Shown in pieces: positions 1-4,646 of a stretch of DNA of 7,130 nt; positions within the stretch are counted from its first letter, which is position 1; the number at the start of each line of letters is the position of its first letter. Origin of the DNA: JAMCRM01 sp041685075 (GTDB lineage: Bacteria > Acidobacteriota > Terriglobia > Bryobacterales > Bryobacteraceae); contig JAWLGN010000289.1 in NCBI GenBank assembly GCA_041685075.1, forward strand, positions 1 to 7,130, given 5' to 3'. The notes under the pieces were generated by a model. The model was not told the DNA's origin. It did not search any database and worked only from the letters and a program-made list of their open reading frames with translations. The translations under genes and the position numbers were made by a program.

Positions 1-350
1 GCCTCGCCGGCGGCGAAGCGGGCCTCCACTGCGGCGCGGCCCACTTCGCCCGCGGCTTCGGCCAGCGGCTTGCCCATTTCGAGCGTGACGATGCGGCCCA
101 GTTCCTGCCTGCTGTTTTCAAGCAACTGCGCGAAGCGCGAAAGCATGGCGCCGCGTTGCGGGCCGGGCACCCGGGCCCACCCGGGGGCTGCCTCCGCCGC
201 GGCCGCGACGGCGGCATCGACGTCGGCGGCGGTGGAACTGGGCACCTCGCCCAGCCGGCAGTGGGGCCTGGCGGGGTTAACGGTTGCATACCGGCGCCCG
301 CTCTCCGAGGGCTGCCACTTTCCGTTGATAAAGTTCTCGTACAGTTGCAT
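1..350 (-). CDS. Aldehyde dehydrogenase family protein, N-terminal part (cut by window edge)
   Basis: The open frame begins at the ATG at 348-350 and runs off the left edge without a stop, so only about 116 residues are visible of a family usually near 480. The start MQLYENFINGKW, followed by a TVNPA segment, is the classic opening of NAD(P)-dependent aldehyde dehydrogenases. The later RGAMLSRFAQLLE, TLEMGKPLAEA and FAAGEA segments match the N-terminal cofactor domain of the same superfamily. The nucleotide-binding core and the catalytic Cys and Glu lie outside the window. The style resembles the 2,5-dioxovalerate (alpha-ketoglutarate semialdehyde)/succinate-semialdehyde group, but the substrate cannot be fixed from this fragment. 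It starts 5 bases after the stop of the alcohol dehydrogenase gene, with a GCGAGG Shine-Dalgarno-like stretch inside that gene's last codons, so co-transcription and possibly translational coupling are likely. Expected role: cytoplasmic oxidation of an aldehyde to a carboxylate. Confidence 0.9.
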   Translation of the reverse strand, partial: MQLYENFINGKWQPSESGRRYATVNPARPHCRLGEVPSSTAADVDAAVAAAAEAAPGWARVPGPQRGAMLSRFAQLLENSRQELGRIVTLEMGKPLAEAAGEVGRAAVEARFAAGE

Positions 351-355
351 GGGCT

Positions 356-1522
356 CTACATGGCCTCGCGCAGGATGGCGCCCAAATCTTCAACGCAGGC
401 GCGGCGGGGGTTCACCGGCACGTTGCCGCTCTGGATGGCTTCCGAGGCGACCATGCCGATGTGCTTTTCCCGCAGCCCCAGGTCGCCCAAACCGGGCGGC
501 AGCCCGATGTCCTGTTTCAGCTTCGCCACCGCGGCATAGGAGCGCGCCGCGGCGTCGGCCGTCGAGAGATGCTCGATGCGCTCGCCCAGCGCCCGTGCCA
601 CGGCGGCGTAGCGGTCGAAGCGCGCCGTGTGATTGAACTTCATGACCACCGGTAGCGTGATCCCGATGGCCAGGCCGTGCGGGATGCGCAGGTCATAGCT
701 GCCCAGCGGCATGGCCAGCGCGTGTGCCAGGCCCAGGCGGGTGGAGTTCATGGCGATCCCCGCCATGGTGCTGGCCAGCATCATGCCGTAGCGCGCTTCC
801 AACTCGCGGCCGTTCAGCACGGCGCTGCGAAGGTGCCGCCCGATCAGTTCCATGGCCCGGAGCGCGAGCGCCGCCGAGATGGGCTGGCAGGCGTCGTTGG
901 TGTAGCACTCGATGGCGTGCCCCAGGGCGTCCATGCCGGTCGCGGCCGTCGCCAGGGAGGGCAGCGTGAGGGTCAGTTCGGGATCGCAGAGCGCCACGTC
1001 GGGAAAGAGCAGCACGCCGCCGGCGGCCGTCTTCACGCCTGTGCGGTCGTTCAGAAAGACGGACCAGTAGGTCACTTCGCTGCCGGTCCCGGACGCCGTG
1101 GGCACGGCAATTACCGGGATCCCTTTCTTCGGGAGCTTATCGATCCCGGTGTAGTCGAGGATCGACCCGCTGTTGGCGGCCATGGCGGCCACTGCCTTGG
1201 CGGTATCGAGAGAGCTGCCGCCGCCGAGGCCAACCACCACATCGGCGCCACGGTCTTTGGCCATTTCCGCGGCTTCGGCGATCAGGTTCGAGCCGGAATC
1301 GGCGGTCACTCTGTCGTAGGTCTGGGGATCCATCCCGGCGGAGGCGAGAAGGCCTTCGACCCTCTCCACCGTGCCGGCAGCGCGCATGCCCGGGTCGGTG
1401 ACGATCAGGGGCTTGCGGCAGCCAAGGGCGCGAATCCTCTCCGGGAGGGCCGCGACGATCCCGCAGCCAAAGCGGATCTCGGTGGGTAGCGGGAGAAATC
1501 TGAAGGTGCCGTCGAGGTGCAT
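356..1522 (-). CDS. Iron-containing (group III) alcohol dehydrogenase
   Basis: A complete 388-residue protein, the usual length for the Fe-ADH family. The N-terminal half carries the NAD(P) pyrophosphate-binding loop GGGSSLDTAK (residues 100-109) and the PTASGTGSEVT segment (141-151). The C-terminal half carries the metal site in the expected spacing: Asp198 and His202 in GMDALGHAIE, His267 in LGLAHALA and His282 in IPHGLAIG, matching the four ligands known from the lactaldehyde reductase FucO. All key residues are present, so it should be an active cytoplasmic enzyme interconverting an alcohol and an aldehyde or ketone with NAD(P)H. The substrate is unknown; related enzymes include lactaldehyde reductase, 1,3-propanediol dehydrogenase, 4-hydroxybutyrate dehydrogenase and maleylacetate reductase. 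The ATG at 1520-1522 is preceded by AAAGGA with about 6 bases of spacing, and the upstream RraA-like gene ends 30 bases earlier. An aldehyde dehydrogenase follows after 5 bases, suggesting both act on aldehydes of the same pathway. Confidence 0.93.
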   Translation of the reverse strand: MHLDGTFRFLPLPTEIRFGCGIVAALPERIRALGCRKPLIVTDPGMRAAGTVERVEGLLASAGMDPQTYDRVTADSGSNLIAEAAEMAKDRGADVVVGLGGGSSLDTAKAVAAMAANSGSILDYTGIDKLPKKGIPVIAVPTASGTGSEVTYWSVFLNDRTGVKTAAGGVLLFPDVALCDPELTLTLPSLATAATGMDALGHAIECYTNDACQPISAALALRAMELIGRHLRSAVLNGRELEARYGMMLASTMAGIAMNSTRLGLAHALAMPLGSYDLRIPHGLAIGITLPVVMKFNHTARFDRYAAVARALGERIEHLSTADAAARSYAAVAKLKQDIGLPPGLGDLGLREKHIGMVASEAIQSGNVPVNPRRACVEDLGAILREAM

Positions 1523-1552
1523 CGTCGTTCCTTTCGCGCCCGCTCCTCAGGC

Positions 1553-2215
1553 TCAGTCCCCGTGGGCCTCTTCCGCTTTCCCGTCCAGCGGCGGAAGGTC
1601 GAGCAGTTCGAGGGTGGTCTTTCCGCCCGTCAACTGCGCCATGATGGCGGCTTCGCGCATGCGGCGGCGATCGGCGGCTGCGAGCACCTGGCTCGCTTTT
1701 TCCTGGTCGATCACGACGATGCCGTCCGCATCGGCCACCAGGATGTCGCCCGGGCGGACGAGGATGCCGCCGAAGACGATGGGCTGGTTGATAGAGCCCG
1801 GCCGCTGCTTGGTGCAACTGGCGATCGACACCCCGCGGCTGAAGACGGGAAATCCGCGCCGGGCGATGGCGGAGGTATCCCGAATTGCGCCGTCGATAGC
1901 GAGACCCGCCACTCCGCGCGCCTGGGCGGCCACCGTGAGCACTTCGCCCCAGGCTCCGGCATGCATGAAGTTGTTCACCGAGGCGACCAGAACGTCGCCG
2001 GGACCGGCCGCCGCTACGGCGTGGTGCAGCATCAGGTTGTCGCCGGGCGGGCAGGAGACCGTAAAGGCGCGCCCGCACAGGCGGGCGCCGGGCCAGGCAG
2101 GCCGGATCCTCGGATCGACCGCCCCGGTCTGGCCCGCGGCTTCGAACAGGGTCGCGGTATCGAACTCGGCCATGGCAGCCGTCACGTCCGGTGTGACGCT
2201 GCTTCGTGGATTCAT
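1553..2215 (-). CDS. RraA-family protein, cytoplasmic (HMG/CHA aldolase or oxaloacetate decarboxylase-like)
   Basis: A 220-residue protein with the hallmarks of the RraA fold: PGDVLVAS (72-79), GEVLTVAAQARGVAGLAIDG (90-109), the Arg112-Asp113 pair and the C-terminal RPGDILVADADGIVV (154-168). In characterised 4-hydroxy-4-methyl-2-oxoglutarate/4-carboxy-4-hydroxy-2-oxoadipate aldolases, an acidic residue 21 positions before the Arg-Asp pair helps hold the metal and substrate; here that position is Glu91. Likely chemistry is divalent-metal-dependent retro-aldol cleavage giving pyruvate, or oxaloacetate decarboxylation. Family members are often misnamed menaquinone methyltransferase or RNase E regulator. 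There is no signal peptide. I chose the ATG at 2213-2215 because it lies one base after the stop of the upstream dehydrogenase gene with GGTGAG before it, and gives family length. A start at 2338 would add 41 basic, low-complexity residues overlapping the upstream gene. The tight junction suggests translational coupling. Confidence 0.9.
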   Translation of the reverse strand: MNPRSSVTPDVTAAMAEFDTATLFEAAGQTGAVDPRIRPAWPGARLCGRAFTVSCPPGDNLMLHHAVAAAGPGDVLVASVNNFMHAGAWGEVLTVAAQARGVAGLAIDGAIRDTSAIARRGFPVFSRGVSIASCTKQRPGSINQPIVFGGILVRPGDILVADADGIVVIDQEKASQVLAAADRRRMREAAIMAQLTGGKTTLELLDLPPLDGKAEEAHGD

Positions 2216-2216
2216 C

Positions 2217-3134
2217 TCACTCACCGTGTGCGCTTTTTTCCCGTTGCGATTCCAACGCCGTTCCGGATAGCCCGGCCAGGTACGCCGCGGCTGCCGCGAA
2301 ATCCTGCTCTCCCATTCCCGCGCGGCTGGCGGCGGCAAATACCTGGGCCGCCAGGCTGCCGAACAGGAGCGGCAGGCCGAGTTCCTGGGCGGAATCGACC
2401 GCCAGGTTCAAATCCTTCTTCATCAAGTCGAGCTTGAAGCCCGGCTGGAAGGCGCTCTCGAAGAGGAATCCCGGCAGACGCAGGTCCATCATCCTGGAGT
2501 AGCCCGAGGATGTCTTGATCACGTCGTAGAGCACCTTCGGATCGGCGCCGCATTTCACGCCCAACGAAAACGCTTCCCCGATGGCCAGCAGATGAATGGC
2601 GGCCAGAGCCTGGTTGACGATTTTGACCACCTTTCCCTGGCCGAGGGGGCCCACGTGCACGATGTTGCTGCCCATGGCGGCCAGCAGGGGCCGGCACTCC
2701 TCCAGCAGGGCGGGGTCGCCCCCCACCATGATTGTGAGGGTGCCGTTGGCGGCGGCGGGCGTGCCTCCGCTCACCGGCGCGTCCAGCACCCGTCCGCCTT
2801 TCCCGCGCAACGGCTCCGCGATCTCCCGTACCGTGAAGGCGGTGGCGGTGGTCATCTCGATCAGGATTTTCCCCGGGCCGAAGCCATGGACCAGCCCGTT
2901 GCCGCCGAGCACCGTCTCTTTCAACTGCGCGTCCGCCGGGAGCACCGTGACGATCGTATCGGCGTGAGCGGCAACCTCGGCGGGCGTGGGCACAATGCGC
3001 GCGCCCGCCGCCTCCAGTTCCTCGGCGGGGCGTCGGTTCCGGTGAACGGTGGTGACGATGCGATGCCCGGCACCGATCAGGCGGCGGGCCATGGGCAGCC
3101 CCATGGCTCCAAGTCCGATAAAGCCGACGTTCAT
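2217..3134 (-). CDS. NAD(P)-dependent beta-hydroxyacid dehydrogenase (HIBADH / tartronate-semialdehyde reductase family)
   Basis: A complete 305-residue protein, typical for the 3-hydroxyisobutyrate dehydrogenase-like family. The N-terminus carries the Rossmann dinucleotide loop GFIGLGAMGLPMA, with Gly7, Gly9 and Gly12. The substrate-binding signature DAPVSGGTPAA (118-128) is followed by TLTIMVGG. The catalytic-lysine segment is GKVVKIVNQ, with Lys171 and Asn174, and the conserved C-terminal LMKKDLNLA includes Lys240 and Asp241. The enzyme should interconvert a beta-hydroxy acid and its semialdehyde or keto form in the cytoplasm. Members act on 3-hydroxyisobutyrate, tartronate semialdehyde (2-hydroxy-3-oxopropionate), 4-hydroxybutyrate or related acids. 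I cannot assign the substrate; the context favours an organic-acid breakdown step. The ATG has a strong AGGAG 7 bases upstream. The gene lies between two RraA-family genes, 72 bases after the exported one and one base before the cytoplasmic one. Confidence 0.92.
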   Translation of the reverse strand: MNVGFIGLGAMGLPMARRLIGAGHRIVTTVHRNRRPAEELEAAGARIVPTPAEVAAHADTIVTVLPADAQLKETVLGGNGLVHGFGPGKILIEMTTATAFTVREIAEPLRGKGGRVLDAPVSGGTPAAANGTLTIMVGGDPALLEECRPLLAAMGSNIVHVGPLGQGKVVKIVNQALAAIHLLAIGEAFSLGVKCGADPKVLYDVIKTSSGYSRMMDLRLPGFLFESAFQPGFKLDLMKKDLNLAVDSAQELGLPLLFGSLAAQVFAAASRAGMGEQDFAAAAAYLAGLSGTALESQREKSAHGE

Positions 3135-3141
3135 TCCATAT

Positions 3142-3146
3142 CTCCT
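3142..3146 (-). promoter_or_regulatory. Ribosome binding site of the beta-hydroxyacid dehydrogenase gene
   Basis: AGGAG on the minus strand, 7 bases before the ATG at 3132-3134. It sits four bases beyond the downstream arm of the intercistronic hairpin (3150-3190), so the hairpin leaves it exposed. It supports independent initiation on this cistron rather than coupling to the previous gene. Confidence 0.7.
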
Positions 3147-3149
3147 GAT

Positions 3150-3190
3150 GCGCCCGGGCAGCCCGCTGTTGCGAAACCGCGGCCGGGCGC
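3150..3190 (-). promoter_or_regulatory. Intercistronic hairpin between the exported RraA gene and the dehydrogenase gene
   Basis: GCGCCCGG at 3150-3157 and CCGGGCGC at 3183-3190 are perfect 8-base complements around a 25-base loop, lying in the only substantial gap of the operon. In the transcript no run of U follows; the next bases lead into the AGGAG site. An intrinsic terminator is therefore unlikely. A processing or 3'-end-stabilising structure that lets the first gene be expressed at a different level from the rest is the more likely reading (inference). In GC-rich DNA a stem like this can also arise by chance. Confidence 0.45.
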
Positions 3191-3206
3191 GGGCCTGAAT
3201 TCGTGG

Positions 3207-4034
3207 TTACTGGACGGTGAAGTCGGGCTTCATCCCGGCTTTCTCATAGAGCCTGCGGCGGGAGGCGTTGTCCCCCACCCGGATTTCGCGCGCGATCTTG
3301 GCGACCAACTCGGCCTTGGCGCGCGGAACGACCGCGACGCCGTCCAGGTCCGCCACGATGACGTCCCCGGGTACAACCAGTACCCCGCCCACCACGACAG
3401 GGGAGTTGTAGGATTCAACCGCGATGGTGCCTTCGTTGATGAAGCGCGTCGAGTCCCGCTGGTACACCGGGATGGCTTCAATGCGCATCTCATCGGAGTC
3501 CCGGCAGCCGGCGTTGGTCACGATCCCGCTCAGGCCGCGGTTTTTCCAGCCGAGCGCGTTGGCCGAACCGCAGAAGCCGTTGTCCGCCCGCAGGGGAGCG
3601 TCGATGACCAGGACGGTATCCGGGGTGATCCACCGGCTCCAGGCGCCCGTCATGTGCCGTTTGCCCCAGGTGCGCTGCCACTGGCTCATCTCGGCGTTGG
3701 ACTGGAACCCGGTGTTCGGAGGTGTTTCCTGCGGCGGCACCAGGCGCAGCGTGAGCGCAACGCCGTACACCACGTGAGTGAACTTCTCGGGGTCGACCCA
3801 CATCGGTCCAATCTCCCGATCCATCACCGTGACCTTGTGAATGCCGGCGGCCTGCAGCGCATCATAGACGTCCGTAGAGCGCAGGCCCTTGAACTTTGCG
3901 ATGAGGGTTTCGTTCTCGGCCTGCGAGTACTGCTTCACCTCCAGCATGTGGCGCGAGAACGGCACGGAGGGTTTGGCGGAATCCTGTGCCGCACAAAGGG
4001 CCACGAATCCAAGCAGAAGGGCTGTCTTCTTCAT
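3207..4034 (-). CDS. Exported RraA-family protein (signal peptide plus aldolase/decarboxylase-like domain)
   Basis: The chosen start gives 275 residues. MKKTALLLGFVALCAAQ is a typical Sec signal peptide: basic start, hydrophobic core and likely cleavage after Ala16. Cys14 follows VAL, a poor lipobox, so a soluble periplasmic protein is more likely than a lipoprotein. The mature part has RraA features: a GLRSTDVYDALQAAG helix (50-64), GLSGIVTNAGCRD (168-179) with Arg178-Asp179, and PGDVIVADLDGVAVVP (222-237). The position usually acidic in HMG/CHA aldolases is Ser157, while Glu182 follows Arg-Asp at the spacing of the G-X20-R-D-X2-E/D subclass linked to oxaloacetate decarboxylation. There is an insertion of roughly 20-25 residues before the active site with four tryptophans (119, 123, 132, 135). 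The only mature cysteines are 155 and 177. Extension to an ATG at 4094 would bury the signal peptide, and AGGAGGAG precedes the chosen ATG. It is the first gene of the operon. Substrate unknown. Confidence 0.9.
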   Translation of the reverse strand: MKKTALLLGFVALCAAQDSAKPSVPFSRHMLEVKQYSQAENETLIAKFKGLRSTDVYDALQAAGIHKVTVMDREIGPMWVDPEKFTHVVYGVALTLRLVPPQETPPNTGFQSNAEMSQWQRTWGKRHMTGAWSRWITPDTVLVIDAPLRADNGFCGSANALGWKNRGLSGIVTNAGCRDSDEMRIEAIPVYQRDSTRFINEGTIAVESYNSPVVVGGVLVVPGDVIVADLDGVAVVPRAKAELVAKIAREIRVGDNASRRRLYEKAGMKPDFTVQ

Positions 4035-4037
4035 GAA

Positions 4038-4045
4038 CTCCTCCT
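4038..4045 (-). promoter_or_regulatory. Ribosome binding site of the exported RraA gene
   Basis: AGGAGGAG on the minus strand; its AGGAGG part ends 5 bases before the ATG at 4032-4034. This fixes the start directly ahead of the signal peptide, ruling against the in-frame ATG 60 bases further upstream, which has no comparable site. Confidence 0.8.
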
Positions 4046-4130
4046 CTGGGTGTTGGGCGATGGATGGCGAGTCATTTCCGAAGTTATGAAACACCAGGCA
4101 TCGTATATCCTGTCATATGTTACAGCGGGC

Positions 4131-4159
4131 ATTCTAACCGCGGCCGGTTGTCATGTCAA
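4131..4159 (-). promoter_or_regulatory. Sigma70-type promoter of the minus-strand operon
   Basis: On the minus strand the -35 box TTGACA (4154-4159) is perfect. It is followed by a 17-base spacer and the -10 box TAGAAT (4131-4136), one mismatch from TATAAT. The segment upstream of the -35 (about 4160-4195) is A/T-rich with T-runs, resembling an UP element. Transcription should begin near 4124, leaving a 5' leader of about 90 bases before the exported RraA gene. Whether it is the only operon promoter is not known. Confidence 0.75.
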
Positions 4160-4242
4160 GGGAAAAGAAAACTACTTATCAGATGTAAATACTTGATTGC
4201 GGTAGTAGGGCGATTACGTACATAAGTGAGTCGCGCGGAGAG

Positions 4243-4280
4243 CCGGCGCCGGGCCGGGGGATGGGCCGGCATGCGGCCGG
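4243..4280. repeat. GC-rich block with phased GGCCGG repeats
   Basis: The palindrome CCGGCGCCGG (4243-4252) is followed by GGCCGG at 4252-4257, 4264-4269 and 4275-4280, with starts 12 and 11 bases apart, near one helical turn. The first two lie within GGGCCGG. The block sits between the two promoters. It could be a cluster of regulator sites or simple GC-rich sequence; no known motif is recognised. Confidence 0.35.
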
Positions 4281-4356
4281 ACCGCGATGCTTAATCTCCG
4301 GTATATCAGTGGACTAGGCAGGGCGGGAGGGGGTCTGTCGCGGCGGTTAGCGCCGG

Positions 4357-4390
4357 TGCCGGGATAGATGAACGCCAGACAGGCCCGGCA
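4357..4390. repeat. Inverted repeat upstream of the receptor promoter
   Basis: TGCCGGG (4357-4363) and CCCGGCA (4384-4390) are perfect 7-base inverted arms separated by 20 bases, ending 9 bases before the -35 box of the receptor promoter. Location fits an activator or looping site; the arms are GC-rich and could be chance. Confidence 0.35.
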
Positions 4391-4399
4391 GAAATAGTA

Positions 4400-4428
4400 T
4401 TGACTTTTGTCGTGGCCCAGTATAGCAT
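4400..4428 (+). promoter_or_regulatory. Candidate sigma70-type promoter of the TonB-dependent receptor gene
   Basis: TTGACT (4400-4405) matches the -35 consensus at five of six positions. A 17-base spacer leads to TAGCAT (4423-4428), which keeps the key T, A and final T of the -10 box. The expected start of transcription is near 4435, giving a leader of about 210 bases before the receptor ATG. An overlapping TATAGC at 4421 is an alternative -10 but with a 15-base spacer. Confidence 0.55.
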
Positions 4429-4436
4429 CCCATCTC

Positions 4437-4457
4437 ATCCGATACCTGAAATCGGAT
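4437..4457. promoter_or_regulatory. Perfect inverted repeat at the receptor transcription start (candidate operator)
   Basis: ATCCGAT (4437-4443), seven bases, then ATCGGAT (4451-4457): a perfect dyad covering about +2 to +22 relative to the predicted start of the receptor transcript. Size and placement are those of a repressor operator. The regulator is not in this window and the motif is not one I recognise. It could instead act as a short hairpin in the RNA. Confidence 0.5.
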
Positions 4458-4481
4458 ATATGAGCACTCAGTAAGCGGGCA

Positions 4482-4633
4482 CCACCGGCGCCAGCCAATG
4501 CGCGGCGGTGGACCTCCGCAGGGAAACATGTGCAAGCGCCTGTTCAGCCGGCATCAGACGGAAATGCCTGTCGAGCAGGCTGTCGGGAAACCTGGATAAC
4601 TCTGCTCGCTACGCCGCATCGGCGGTGGGCGTA
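4482..4633 (+). promoter_or_regulatory. Structured 5' leader of the receptor gene
   Basis: Several stems can form in the predicted leader RNA. CCACCG-GCGC (4482-4491) pairs with GCGC and CGGTGG (4500-4511), leaving a two-base bulge and an 8-base loop. CAGCC-GGCAT (4545-4554) pairs with ATGCC (4564-4568) and GGCTG (4578-4582) around a 9-base bulge, and competes with GCCTG/CAGGC (4566-4580). TACGCC (4610-4615) pairs with GGCGTA (4628-4633), competing with a tight CGCCG-CAT-CGGCG hairpin (4612-4624). The last stem touches the first base of the Shine-Dalgarno. No known riboswitch consensus is recognised, and function is inferred only from foldability. Confidence 0.4.
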
Positions 4634-4639
4634 AGGAGG
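4633..4639 (+). promoter_or_regulatory. Ribosome binding site of the receptor gene
   Basis: AAGGAGG, a near-perfect anti-16S match, with 7 bases before the ATG at 4647-4649. It fixes the start directly ahead of the signal peptide. Its first base is part of the TACGCC/GGCGTA stem (4610-4633). Confidence 0.85.
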
Positions 4640-4646
4640 GGTTGTT

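Larger units (their letters stand above)
4035..4646. other. Divergent intergenic regulatory region
   Basis: A 612-base stretch with no convincing gene lies between the two divergent units. From left to right it holds the operon 5' untranslated region (about 4035-4124), the operon promoter (4131-4159), an A/T-rich segment behind that promoter (about 4160-4200), a very GC-rich block with repeated GGCCGG (4243-4280), a G-tract cluster near 4318-4333, an inverted repeat (4357-4390), the receptor-gene promoter (4400-4428), an inverted repeat at its expected start site (4437-4457), and a structured leader up to the receptor Shine-Dalgarno. Short open frames here (for example 4214-4498 and 4347-4535 on the minus strand) cross the promoter elements, lack ribosome sites and look like chance. 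Confidence 0.8.

Noticed and set aside
677..1489. A 270-codon open frame on the plus strand opposite the alcohol dehydrogenase
   Set aside because: In-register antisense shadow; the translation is rich in Gly, His and Arg with no recognisable domain.
1553..2215. Naming the RraA-like genes as RNase E activity regulators or menaquinone methyltransferases
   Set aside because: These names spread by annotation transfer. The catalytic Arg-Asp pair and the metabolic gene context favour an aldolase/decarboxylase role.
2216..2338. A 41-residue N-terminal extension of the cytoplasmic RraA-like protein
   Set aside because: It would overlap the end of the upstream dehydrogenase gene by about 120 bases, is basic and unlike the family, and the ATG at 2213-2215 sits one base after the upstream stop with GGTGAG before it.
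3150..3190. Intrinsic terminator after the exported RraA gene
   Set aside because: The stem is strong, but no U-run follows it in the transcript, the loop is long at 25 bases, and the next gene starts shortly after.
4035..4094. A 20-residue N-terminal extension of the exported RraA-like protein
   Set aside because: It would place a polar stretch ahead of an obvious signal peptide and has no ribosome site, whereas the internal ATG at 4032-4034 has AGGAGGAG.
2592..4196. A 534-codon open frame on the plus strand across the exported RraA and dehydrogenase genes
   Set aside because: Same codon-register artefact as other antisense frames here. It crosses the intercistronic hairpin and the operon promoter and shows no family motif, while the minus-strand proteins have complete catalytic signatures.
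4214..4535. Two small minus-strand open frames (4214-4498 and 4347-4535) in the intergenic region
   Set aside because: They overlap the receptor promoter and the inverted repeats, lack Shine-Dalgarno sites and give basic, Pro-rich translations typical of random GC-rich frames.
4582..4594. A 13-base match (GTCGGGAAACCTG) to a stretch I recall from lac-derived cloning vectors
   Set aside because: Too short to mean vector contamination; flanking bases differ and the surrounding sequence fits the native leader.
4435..4646. A cobalamin or other known riboswitch ahead of the TonB-dependent receptor
   Set aside because: Cobalamin riboswitches are common upstream of receptors, so I looked for the B12-box type core and the usual conserved junction. 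Neither is present in recognisable form.
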